DNA of 8,075 nt from RGIG8767 sp964487395 (GCA_964487395.1 CAZAQH010000082.1:1-8075); one strand, 5' to 3'; counted from the stretch's first letter, positions 1 through 6,047 are shown. The notes: a model not told the origin generated them from the sequence alone. Program-made: numbers and translations.

Positions 1-22
1 AATTTTGATTTATCCAATAGAT

Positions 23-859
23 TTATTCTATAACTTCTCTATCTTTCATTAAATCTTGTGCTGTAATATTAGGATGATGATACCTTTTTCTTTTATCCGG
101 AAGTTTTAATTTTCTCGTTATGATATTATCTAATTTTCTATATGCTTCCGGTGTTCTGAATTTGATTGCTTTTTTAGGACAATAAACTACACAAGCATTG
201 CAGCCAATACATTGATGATTAAATACCGGGTGTTTATCATCCATAGTAATATTATGACAAGGACATACTTTTTGGCATATTCCACAGCCTATGCAATCCT
301 CTGACGGATAAAAGCCTTTATCATACTCGTGCTGTATGTTAATAAATGGCATCATCATTTTTGAATATAGTCTTCTGGTTACACGCGACATTTTAGGGTA
401 TTTATTTTGTTTCTTTTGAGCAATCTTTTTTCCGACAGAAACAGCTTTTCTCCTAGAATATGGTGTCATTATTTTTTCCGGTGGAAATGGGGCATAGGCA
501 ATACATTGACTTGCCACACAACGAATTGCTTTGGCATAATGCAAATAAGTTCCTTTTGATTTAAGTATTTCCTCAATAGTTTCAAAGCATCTACCGTGTA
601 TTGCAATATAAGTTACCACACTGAAAATATACGCATTGGGGTTGATTTCGAGTTCTTTAATAAATTTTTCCATAGGTGTCGGAATATCCCATTCATATAT
701 AGGACATATAAAACCAATCATATCTGCATCTGTGGCAGGTGCATTTTTTGCATCTTGTTTTACAGAGATTAACTCTGCTCCTCCAATTTCTTTTGCGATA
801 ATTCTTGCCGTATTTTGACTATTTCCGGTTCCTGTAAAATAGTATATAACTGATTTCAT
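23..859 (-). CDS. EFR1-type flavodoxin / 2[4Fe-4S] ferredoxin fusion protein
   Basis: A 278-residue cytoplasmic electron-transfer protein. The N-terminal half is flavodoxin-like: MKSVIYYFTGTGNSQNTA carries the FMN phosphate-binding loop at about residues 9-18. The C-terminal part holds two classic 4Fe-4S motifs, C189-x2-C192-x2-C195-x3-C199-P and C217-x2-C220-x2-C223-x3-C227-P. This matches the EFR1 ferredoxin family of anaerobic Firmicutes, in which flavin and clusters probably shuttle electrons; the partner is unknown. The frame stays open upstream to position 982 and overlaps the acyltransferase gene. I chose the ATG at 859 because GGAGG (867-871) lies 7 nt before it and the flavodoxin fold begins at this Met. 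It lies 100 bp downstream of the acyltransferase gene, and no convincing promoter is visible between them, so co-transcription is possible. Family assignment is firm; the physiological role is not known. Confidence 0.93.
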   Translation of the reverse strand: MKSVIYYFTGTGNSQNTARIIAKEIGGAELISVKQDAKNAPATDADMIGFICPIYEWDIPTPMEKFIKELEINPNAYIFSVVTYIAIHGRCFETIEEILKSKGTYLHYAKAIRCVASQCIAYAPFPPEKIMTPYSRRKAVSVGKKIAQKKQNKYPKMSRVTRRLYSKMMMPFINIQHEYDKGFYPSEDCIGCGICQKVCPCHNITMDDKHPVFNHQCIGCNACVVYCPKKAIKFRTPEAYRKLDNIITRKLKLPDKRKRYHHPNITAQDLMKDREVIE

Positions 860-959
860 ATGAATACCTCCAATCCTAACGACAAATTCCGATATGTCAA
901 GCGGACATATGGAACAGCATAGAGTTGTTTTATTAGTGTCTCCCCAAAAGAAGCTTTTT

Positions 960-2021
960 TTACTTCTTTTTTCTGATACCAAACATCAGATACCTGATAA
1001 TTGGTATTCTTTTCAATAATTCATATACTGCAGGAGATATACTCAATACTCCAATGATAGCTAATATGTATATAAACACAACCGGTACTTTAGCATATGT
1101 CTTTAAGAAATAGCATAAGAGCATAACCGGCAGATAATGCACAATATAGATCCCAAAGCTTGATTTTGTCATATACGTGGCAAATTTTGAGGTCCTATCA
1201 AACCATGCTTTTCCACAGCCTAAAATTGCTAAAATTGCAAACCATAAATAAATATTCGTATAAATATTTTTTAAAATAGCTGTATCCGCATAATTGGCTT
1301 CAAAGTAGTAGATTGTGTAACTAATCCCCATTACTACTGCCACAAGTAAAAGTGCAATATGATATTTACCAAGCATTGCCTGTATTTCATCATGAGAAAA
1401 TACAAAATAGCCAAGTAGATATACTAAAAAATAAATACCAAAACGATATGTTGTAATAACAGGTGCGTTCAAAATTTGTGCCGCACCAAAAACGGGAAGC
1501 AGTAAAAGAATTGCAATCATAATATTACATTTTCCACCCAACTGATACAATTTATCCTTGGAATCAATTTTGCAAATCAACACCAGTAATAATGAAAAAA
1601 GATAGAGCATTTGAATAAACCAAAGCGGACCAATTCCTGACATTACAGAAATCGGATAAACCAGAAAAGATGGCATACTCTCGAGGCCTCCGCCAAATTT
1701 TATATTCAAATATCCTGCTGCAAAATGATATACAAATAATCCCAATGTAGATGGCACCAGCAATTTAGCTGTTTTATCTTTTATAAATTCTTTATGTGTG
1801 TGATTTTGCAATGCATATCTTGAACTGATTCCTGCAATTAAAAACAAAAGTGCCATAAACCACGGATATACAAAGCATAAAAAAGTATCTTGGTACTGTA
1901 CTTTTTGAAATCCGCCAATTCCGCCAAAAACACCTACTGAATTATACATATAAAAAACATGGTAAATTAAAACAAGGATAACTGTCGCCCATCTGATGTT
2001 ATCTAAAAAATGCTTTCTCAT
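960..2021 (-). CDS. Acyltransferase family 3 integral membrane protein
   Basis: A 353-residue polytopic membrane protein with about ten hydrophobic segments. It is of the acyltransferase-3 type (OafA/NodX-like), a family that moves acyl groups, commonly acetyl, onto cell-surface carbohydrates, glycolipids or antibiotics. Family signs are R10 and H21 near the N-terminus with the R-x10-H spacing thought to be catalytic, the GPLWFIQML segment at 131-139, and SSFGIYIVHYLPV near residues 287-299. The tail is basic (RKKK), as expected for a cytoplasmic end. There is no extra SGNH domain, so this is the short stand-alone form. The start is supported by GAGGGAG (2029-2035) 7 nt upstream of the ATG. 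The reductase gene ends 85 bp upstream and I see no strong promoter in that gap. The acceptor substrate cannot be read from the sequence. Confidence 0.92.
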   Translation of the reverse strand: MRKHFLDNIRWATVILVLIYHVFYMYNSVGVFGGIGGFQKVQYQDTFLCFVYPWFMALLFLIAGISSRYALQNHTHKEFIKDKTAKLLVPSTLGLFVYHFAAGYLNIKFGGGLESMPSFLVYPISVMSGIGPLWFIQMLYLFSLLLVLICKIDSKDKLYQLGGKCNIMIAILLLLPVFGAAQILNAPVITTYRFGIYFLVYLLGYFVFSHDEIQAMLGKYHIALLLVAVVMGISYTIYYFEANYADTAILKNIYTNIYLWFAILAILGCGKAWFDRTSKFATYMTKSSFGIYIVHYLPVMLLCYFLKTYAKVPVVFIYILAIIGVLSISPAVYELLKRIPIIRYLMFGIRKKK

Positions 2022-2106
2022 TTGTGTTCTCCCTCATTATTCCTAAATATAGTTTAATCCACGTACCTTAAGATATCCTAAACGGCAAATATATATAGTC
2101 TTAATT

Positions 2107-3285
2107 TTACCATAGTTTGAATCTCTGTACTGCCCATCGGAATAACTTATATTTTGGATTTTCTAACTCTTTTGCTGCATTTTTCAATTCTTTTCTAATC
2201 TCAATATTCTGCGGACAATGTTGTTCACACTTTCCACATTCAATACAATACGACGCACTTGAGGGCTGTTTTTTAAATGCAGTTGTCTGCAAATATTCAA
2301 ATCGTCCTGATTTTTTGTCTTCTAAATACATCTCATTATAACAGCGAAACGCTGCCGGAATATCGACACCCTTAGGACATGGCTGGCAATACCCACAGCC
2401 GGTACATCCTACTTTTGTATTTTCGCTTATCTTATTTTTTAACAGTTGAATAAATTGCTGGTCATTCTCACTAAATTCACCAATGCAGGCTTCATTTGCT
2501 ATTTTTATATTCTCACGAACCATATCCATGGAATTCATACCGGACAAAACGCAGGTTACCTGTGGCTGATCCCAAAGCCAGCGCAACGCCCATTCTGCTG
2601 CCGTACGCTTTTTAGGATACTCCGCAATCAGTTTGGTTGCTCCCTCCGGAAGCATATTGACAAGTTTGCCTCCACGAAGCGGTTCCATAATGATTACCGG
2701 AATTCCTTTTTTTCCTGCCTCTTCTAAGCCTTTTCTTCCTGCCTGGCTAAATTCATCCATATAATTATATTGAATCTGGCAAAAATCCCAGTCGTATGCA
2801 TTCAGAATCTGAAGAAATGTATCGGTATTACCATGAAAAGAAAAACCAAGGTTACGAATCTGTCCTTTTTCCTTTTTTTCTGCAATCCATTCCTTAATAC
2901 CAAGTCTGCAAAGCTTTTCCCATGATGTATAATCAGTCAGCATATGCATAAGATAGTAATCAATATAATCTGTCTGCAGCCGTTTTAATTCTTCTTGAAA
3001 ATACTTTTCTATTCCTGCCGTTGATTTAATCAGGTACTGGGGCAATTTGGTCGCAATATTAACCTTCTCACGACACTTATTACGATGTAATATCTCTCCA
3101 AGTGCCACTTCAATCCCAGGATAAATATAAGCAGTATCGAAATAATTTACTCCATTATTAATGGCTTCCATTACTTCCTGTCCTGCTTTATCCAGATCAA
3201 CACTGTTGCCATTTTTCGTAAAACGCATGCATCCATAGCCTAAAATGGAAATATCCTGACCATATTTGTCTTTTCTGTATTGCAT
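2107..3285 (-). CDS. Aldo/keto reductase with C-terminal 4Fe-4S module
   Basis: A 392-residue predicted oxidoreductase (COG1453-like). Residues 1 to about 275 form an aldo/keto reductase barrel with a visible catalytic tetrad: D50 and Y55 in NYFDTAYIYPG, K80 in NIATKLP and H114 in YYLMHML. This part would reduce or oxidise a carbonyl/alcohol substrate with NAD(P)H. Residues from about 290 add a ferredoxin-like region with two cysteine clusters, C294-x2-C297-x2-C300-x2-C303-P and C347-x2-C350-x2-C353-x3-C357-P. Such fusions are common in anaerobic Clostridia and imply electron exchange with a ferredoxin or flavodoxin, but the substrate is unknown. The first cluster has a shortened x2 final spacing, as often seen in this family. 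The start follows AGGGGG (3293-3298) at 7 nt. An extended -10 promoter with an overlapping inverted repeat lies directly upstream, so the gene may be separately controlled. Confidence 0.94.
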   Translation of the reverse strand: MQYRKDKYGQDISILGYGCMRFTKNGNSVDLDKAGQEVMEAINNGVNYFDTAYIYPGIEVALGEILHRNKCREKVNIATKLPQYLIKSTAGIEKYFQEELKRLQTDYIDYYLMHMLTDYTSWEKLCRLGIKEWIAEKKEKGQIRNLGFSFHGNTDTFLQILNAYDWDFCQIQYNYMDEFSQAGRKGLEEAGKKGIPVIIMEPLRGGKLVNMLPEGATKLIAEYPKKRTAAEWALRWLWDQPQVTCVLSGMNSMDMVRENIKIANEACIGEFSENDQQFIQLLKNKISENTKVGCTGCGYCQPCPKGVDIPAAFRCYNEMYLEDKKSGRFEYLQTTAFKKQPSSASYCIECGKCEQHCPQNIEIRKELKNAAKELENPKYKLFRWAVQRFKLW

Positions 3286-3297
3286 ACTTGGTCCCCC

Positions 3298-3322
3298 TGA
3301 TAATATTTTTCTTATATTATCA
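3298..3322. promoter_or_regulatory. Operator-like perfect inverted repeat at the reductase promoter
   Basis: TGATAATAT (3298-3306) and ATATTATCA (3314-3322) are perfect 9-bp inverted arms separated by 7 bases. The repeat overlaps the predicted -10 and start site of the aldo/keto reductase and ends at its Shine-Dalgarno sequence. A repressor bound here would block transcription. The arms are too AT-rich for a strong RNA hairpin, and no T-run follows, so a terminator is less likely. Confidence 0.45.
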
Positions 3323-3327
3323 TATCA
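3319..3327 (-). promoter_or_regulatory. Extended -10 promoter for the aldo/keto reductase
   Basis: On the minus strand TG-A-TATGAT reads from 3327 to 3319, an extended -10 element with 5 of 6 matches to TATAAT. A weak -35 candidate, TTACGA, lies 16 bp upstream at the end of the hydrolase gene. Transcription would start near 3312, leaving a leader of roughly 27 nt to the ATG at 3285. Assigned by motif matching only. Confidence 0.45.
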
Positions 3328-3336
3328 CACTTTTTT

Positions 3337-4695
3337 CTATTCGTAACTCTCCTTTAAGTTAAATTCACCTTCCCCTTTTAAATAGTGATTCATATAGTCT
3401 AAAATAATTTGATTCATGGTTTCAATACAATCATCTACATCAATTGTGCCTGTGCCAAGCATGTTCGCAAGCGGTGGTGCAAATAATGGAAGGTCTGTAA
3501 AATTCATGTGACCTGAACCTGCAAAATAAGTATTATGTCCGTCTAATGCATTATCCAAGATTACATTATTTACATAATATGAGCCACTCTGTTCACCCTG
3601 TATATGATGCTCTTCATTATCAATTGATAAAATCGCTATCGGATAAGGGTCTTCTTCCATAATGTATGCTCCATTTTCAAAACCAATCTGTTCACCAAGC
3701 ATTGTTCCATCCAAATCCACAACGGCGCTGATATCATCTCTTTCTCTTCCTATACTTACAACTGCTGCGCCACCAAGAGAATGACCCATCAGACCAATCT
3801 TGCTGCAATCCATACTATTTAGTATATTTACAATTTTTGTTTCTTCTGTTTTTCCTAAAAACCAGTCCTTTGAAAGTGCTTTTTGATCCGATGCTGTTTC
3901 CATCGTATCCAGTACAAAATTAATATCATCTTCTCTTATCGTAAGCCATTTTGATGACAAAGCATAAATTTCTTCTTCCGGAGTCGTATCCTCATTAATA
4001 TACATAACCTCATTTAAAAATTCCGGATTTACTGTAATTAATTTGCCGTCTGTATCTTCTGTAAAAAATGAATGATAAGGATGATCCAGACTAATGACAA
4101 CATAACCGTGACTTGCAAGTTCCATATAAGTCGAAGTATTACTCGGATAATAGCCAAATGCCCCATGTGAAAAAAGTACAACCGGATACTTCTGTGTTCC
4201 GTCAGCATCTTCCGGATAGAAAAAATATACCGGTACTTCTCTGTTAGAACCATCTGTTTCAAAACTCTCTACTCTGTTTGGGTCTACTAAAATAGCCTGT
4301 GAAACTTCTACCCCATGTTCACCCGTTGTCTCTTTTCCCGCGTAATCTGAAAAAATAAAAGAAGGAACCAGACTAATTCCCAGCAAAAATATACTAAAAA
4401 TCACACTTACCATTGCTTCGCTTATTTTTTTATCACCTTCTGCCTTACTTCTCTTAATCAGGAAAATAATTGCAGAAATCACTGCCCGAAGCAATAATAC
4501 AAAAAAGAACCCTTTAAACCGAAACGTAAAATCAATTCCCGGAAGCAGAATCATAATAAAATAAACTACCAGTTCTCCACAGTTCACCAGACATCTGTTG
4601 CGATACCACTGTCCTTTTTCTCTTTGTTTACAGATTGTAAATACTCCCAATCCAATTTCAATTGCTATCATGACACATAAAATAAAAATACTCAT
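3337..4695 (-). CDS. Membrane-anchored PAF-acetylhydrolase-like alpha/beta hydrolase
   Basis: A 452-residue serine hydrolase. Residues 1 to about 117 hold four hydrophobic segments (about 1-20, 41-56, 60-82 and 94-117), placing the enzyme in the membrane. The rest is an alpha/beta hydrolase resembling platelet-activating-factor acetylhydrolase. Visible family marks are PVVLFSHG (oxyanion region, about 171-178), ELASHGYVVISLDHP, the nucleophile elbow GHSLGG with S306, the acid D329 in DLDGTM, and H396 in SGHMNFTDLPLF. The Ser-to-Asp distance of 23 residues and the HxNFxD context agree with what I recall of plasma PAF-AH. Likely substrates are short-acyl phospholipids or other esters; a general dienelactone-hydrolase-like esterase is the alternative. 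A GTG at 4704 would extend the protein by three residues, but the ATG at 4695 is better placed after AAAGGTGAT. Confidence 0.88.
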   Translation of the reverse strand: MSIFILCVMIAIEIGLGVFTICKQREKGQWYRNRCLVNCGELVVYFIMILLPGIDFTFRFKGFFFVLLLRAVISAIIFLIKRSKAEGDKKISEAMVSVIFSIFLLGISLVPSFIFSDYAGKETTGEHGVEVSQAILVDPNRVESFETDGSNREVPVYFFYPEDADGTQKYPVVLFSHGAFGYYPSNTSTYMELASHGYVVISLDHPYHSFFTEDTDGKLITVNPEFLNEVMYINEDTTPEEEIYALSSKWLTIREDDINFVLDTMETASDQKALSKDWFLGKTEETKIVNILNSMDCSKIGLMGHSLGGAAVVSIGRERDDISAVVDLDGTMLGEQIGFENGAYIMEEDPYPIAILSIDNEEHHIQGEQSGSYYVNNVILDNALDGHNTYFAGSGHMNFTDLPLFAPPLANMLGTGTIDVDDCIETMNQIILDYMNHYLKGEGEFNLKESYE

Positions 4696-4728
4696 TATTA
4701 TCACCTTTCCTTTCAGTTCTATAAGGTG

Positions 4729-4757
4729 ACTATAATAAGTATTCTACACAGATTCAA
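4729..4757 (-). promoter_or_regulatory. Sigma-A-type promoter for the membrane hydrolase
   Basis: On the minus strand TTGAAT (4757-4752) and TATAGT (4734-4729) are separated by 17 bp, a good housekeeping promoter. Predicted transcription starts near 4722, about 27 nt before the ATG at 4695. No experimental support; called by consensus match and spacing. Confidence 0.55.
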
Positions 4758-4768
4758 TATTTTAGTCG

Positions 4769-4815
4769 GTAAGATGCATTTTAGGGAAGTGAGTTGCATG
4801 GAAGTGTTTTATAAT
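4769..4815 (+). promoter_or_regulatory. LytTR-like direct repeat and -10 box, orphaned
   Basis: GTAAGATGCAT (4769-4779) and GTGAGTTGCAT (4789-4799) are direct repeats with 9 of 11 identities, start-to-start 20 bp, close to two helical turns. A perfect TATAAT lies at 4810-4815, and no -35 is needed if an activator binds the repeats. This arrangement resembles LytTR-family (AgrA/ComE-type) activated promoters. It points rightward, yet no plus-strand gene follows; instead it runs antisense into the broken 3' end of the ABC ATPase gene. It is probably a promoter remnant cut off from its operon, or a source of antisense RNA. Regulator identity is inference. Confidence 0.42.
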
Positions 4816-4824
4816 GGACATACT

Positions 4825-5382
4825 TTACTCTATATATGCATATCTTAATTTTGTAACCAGTTCTCGAAGTTCTATAATTCCCTGTGGATCAAGACCATTA
4901 GTAGGTTCATCCAATATCACAAAATCCGGATTGCCAGAAAGAGCCATGGCAATGCTAAGTTTTTGACGCATACCCTGTGAAAAAATCTTTACTTTTTTTC
5001 TTCCGGTTTCCTCTAATTTCACAAGCCGTAAACATTCTTTTATCCCATCAAAAGAGTCAAGTCCGAGAATGCGGTACTGATGTTTCATATTTTCCTCTGC
5101 AGTCATATCCGCATAAACAGCCGGTGCCTCCACAATTGCACCAATTCTATGACGAATCTGTCCGATTTCACTTGATGTGTTCTTCGTATTAAAAAGTGTA
5201 AATTCCCCATCTGTTGGGAACTGTAATCCACACAATAAACGAATCAGTGTTGTCTTTCCGGCACCATTTTTCCCAACAAAACCATATATAGAACCCTTGG
5301 GAATATGCATTGAAAAATGATCTAATGCTTTGTATTTGCCATACTGTTTACTTATGCTATCCGTCTGAAATACATACTCCAT
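4825..5382 (-). CDS. C-terminally truncated BcrA-type ABC transporter ATP-binding protein (gene remnant)
   Basis: A 185-residue fragment of an ABC exporter ATPase of the BcrA/antimicrobial-peptide transporter type; full members are about 230-310 residues. Present are Walker A GKNGAGKT (37-44), the Q-loop region near 81-87 (GAIVEAP), the signature FSQGMRQ (134-140), Walker B FVILDEP (154-160) and the D-loop GLDP (163-166). After ELRELVTKL the sequence switches to RYAYIE and stops, so the H-loop histidine and C-terminal region are missing. No SSH-like H-loop appears in any of the three downstream minus-strand frames, so this is a deletion or rearrangement, not a simple frameshift. No permease gene is nearby. 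The start has a Shine-Dalgarno of seven consecutive G (5391-5397). It lies 24 bp after the UPF0178 gene and could be co-transcribed. It is probably inactive as a transporter. Confidence 0.85.
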   Translation of the reverse strand: MEYVFQTDSISKQYGKYKALDHFSMHIPKGSIYGFVGKNGAGKTTLIRLLCGLQFPTDGEFTLFNTKNTSSEIGQIRHRIGAIVEAPAVYADMTAEENMKHQYRILGLDSFDGIKECLRLVKLEETGRKKVKIFSQGMRQKLSIAMALSGNPDFVILDEPTNGLDPQGIIELRELVTKLRYAYIE

Positions 5383-5406
5383 GTTATATACCCCCCCTAT
5401 CTTTTC

Positions 5407-5850
5407 CTACATTCCCATTTTTACCATCTTCTCAAACGACTCTGCAAACCGCATATCATCCTCTTCTGTTCTTTTCTTAGGACCTTTCATATGGTTTTTG
5501 GCAGATTTTCTTCTGGCTTCTTTTGCCATATGACGTTCCATTAAAAGCCGGTCGATGTTGTCGTTTGTATACCACTTTCCTGACTGGTGAATTGCGTATG
5601 CACCTTTGCCAAGTGCCATCGCCGCTACTCCATAATCCTGCGAAACAACAATATCACCTTTTTTGCATAACCCTATCAGGGCAAAATCAACTGCATCTGC
5701 TCCTGCACCGATAATCTTAACTTCACTGTAATCTGAATAAAGTACATGATTTGTATCACATAGCAGGGTGACTGGAATCTCATATTTTTCTGCTATGTTT
5801 TCTACAATTCTCACCACTGGGCAGGCATCTGCATCTATGTATATTTTCAT
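5407..5850 (-). CDS. UPF0178 (DUF188) family protein, YaiI/YqxD-like
   Basis: A 147-residue soluble protein of the conserved UPF0178 family (E. coli YaiI, B. subtilis YqxD). Diagnostic features are the N-terminal MKIYIDADACPV with D6 and D8, GADAVDFAL near 50-58, KGDIVVSQDYGVAAMAL at 64-80 with D66 and D72, and the family-typical tail GPKKRTEEDDMRFAESF at 123-139. The fold is PIN-like, and the clustered acidic residues could bind metal, which hints at a nuclease-like activity; no function is established to my knowledge. It is full length for the family. The ATG at 5850 is preceded by GAGGA (5856-5860) at 5 nt. The ABC ATPase fragment follows 24 bp downstream. A TATAAT box with an upstream dyad lies about 40 bp before the start. 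Confidence 0.93.
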   Translation of the reverse strand: MKIYIDADACPVVRIVENIAEKYEIPVTLLCDTNHVLYSDYSEVKIIGAGADAVDFALIGLCKKGDIVVSQDYGVAAMALGKGAYAIHQSGKWYTNDNIDRLLMERHMAKEARRKSAKNHMKGPKKRTEEDDMRFAESFEKMVKMGM

Positions 5851-5885
5851 CTATATCCTCTTTTTTCCATCCCATGAATAAATAT

Positions 5886-5915
5886 ATTATAAGCCCCACA
5901 CCTATCAGGGTGCAA
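5886..5915 (-). promoter_or_regulatory. Predicted promoter of the UPF0178 gene
   Basis: On the minus strand a perfect TATAAT lies at 5891-5886. TTGCAC (5915-5910) is 18 bp upstream and matches the -35 consensus only in TTG. Transcription from about 5879 would give a leader near 29 nt before the ATG at 5850. The weak -35 and the dyad that fills the spacer suggest an activator-dependent promoter, possibly of MerR type; this is inference. Confidence 0.4.
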
Positions 5916-5920
5916 GGCTT
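5891..5920 (-). promoter_or_regulatory. 30-bp dyad overlapping the UPF0178 promoter
   Basis: Read on the minus strand, AAGCCTTGCACC (5920-5909) and GGTGTGGGGCTT (5902-5891) are two 12-base arms around the loop CTGATA. Nine pairs are Watson-Crick and three consecutive inner pairs are G-T. On the plus strand those three become C-A mismatches, so only minus-strand RNA would fold fully. The dyad covers the -35 and reaches the first base of the -10 TATAAT. It may be an operator or, if transcribed from further upstream, a leader hairpin. There is no T-run after it, so an intrinsic terminator is unlikely. Confidence 0.42.
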
Positions 5921-5949
5921 ACGTTTTATAGGAAAGGTTCTATGTATTT

Positions 5950-5968
5950 TTGTATTAATTTGATACAA
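5950..5968. promoter_or_regulatory. 19-bp operator-like near-palindrome
   Basis: TTGTATTAATTTGATACAA has 8 of 9 arm positions matching around a central base; the one mismatched pair is at the seventh position. It lies about 100 bp upstream of the UPF0178 start and 116 bp upstream of the Fic start, in the divergent intergenic region. Length and symmetry are typical of a dimeric repressor site. No cognate regulator can be named. Confidence 0.3.
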
Positions 5969-5988
5969 TTCTTTGGATTTTCTTCCTC

Positions 5989-6047
5989 TATCGGCAATTT
6001 TGTTCGTTCTTAGTTCTTTTTTTATGGATATTTTGCCGATATCGGTA
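5989..6047. promoter_or_regulatory. Repeated TATCGGYA half-sites around the Fic promoter
   Basis: TATCGGCAA occurs at 5989-5997, its exact inverse TTGCCGATA at 6033-6041, and a near copy TATCGGTA at 6040-6047. The last two overlap to form the perfect palindrome CCGATATCGG (6036-6045), which sits between the -35 and -10. The lone upstream half-site is about 44 bp away, close to four helical turns. This looks like a repressor operator with a distal auxiliary site. The HTH-bearing Fic protein encoded downstream is a natural candidate for the binder, but that is inference. Confidence 0.5.

Noticed and set aside
873..900. TTGACA on the minus strand with a TAGGAT 16 bp downstream as an EFR1 promoter
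   Set aside because: The start site would fall inside the Shine-Dalgarno sequence and leave the mRNA without it.
946..970. Inverted repeat AAAAGAAG/CTTCTTTT at the end of the acyltransferase gene as a terminator
   Set aside because: The stem is AT-rich and, on the minus strand, is followed by GGGG rather than a T-run; at most a weak pause site.
860..982. N-terminal extension of the EFR1 frame by 41 residues, including a short Cys-rich stretch
   Set aside because: It overlaps the acyltransferase 3' end, has no good ribosome-binding site, and the flavodoxin fold plus a GGAGG site start at 859.
2068..2081. Near-palindrome TTAAGATATCCTAA between the reductase and acyltransferase genes
   Set aside because: A short AT-rich match centred on GATATC with a mismatched pair, and no nearby promoter strong enough to call it an operator.
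4038..4262. 74-codon minus-strand frame inside the hydrolase gene
   Set aside because: An alternative-frame shadow of a well-conserved catalytic domain.
4834..4843. 10-bp palindrome ATATGCATAT at the truncation point of the ABC gene, as a possible recombination site
   Set aside because: Too short and AT-rich to distinguish from chance; no matching copy or target duplication was seen elsewhere in the window.
4705..4860. Frameshift explanation for the short ABC ATPase
   Set aside because: None of the three downstream minus-strand frames encodes an H-loop or other expected C-terminal sequence, so sequence is missing rather than shifted.
5780..5968. 62-codon minus-strand frame upstream of and overlapping the UPF0178 gene
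   Set aside because: No good ribosome-binding site. It overlaps the conserved UPF0178 N-terminus in another frame and runs through the promoter and dyad.
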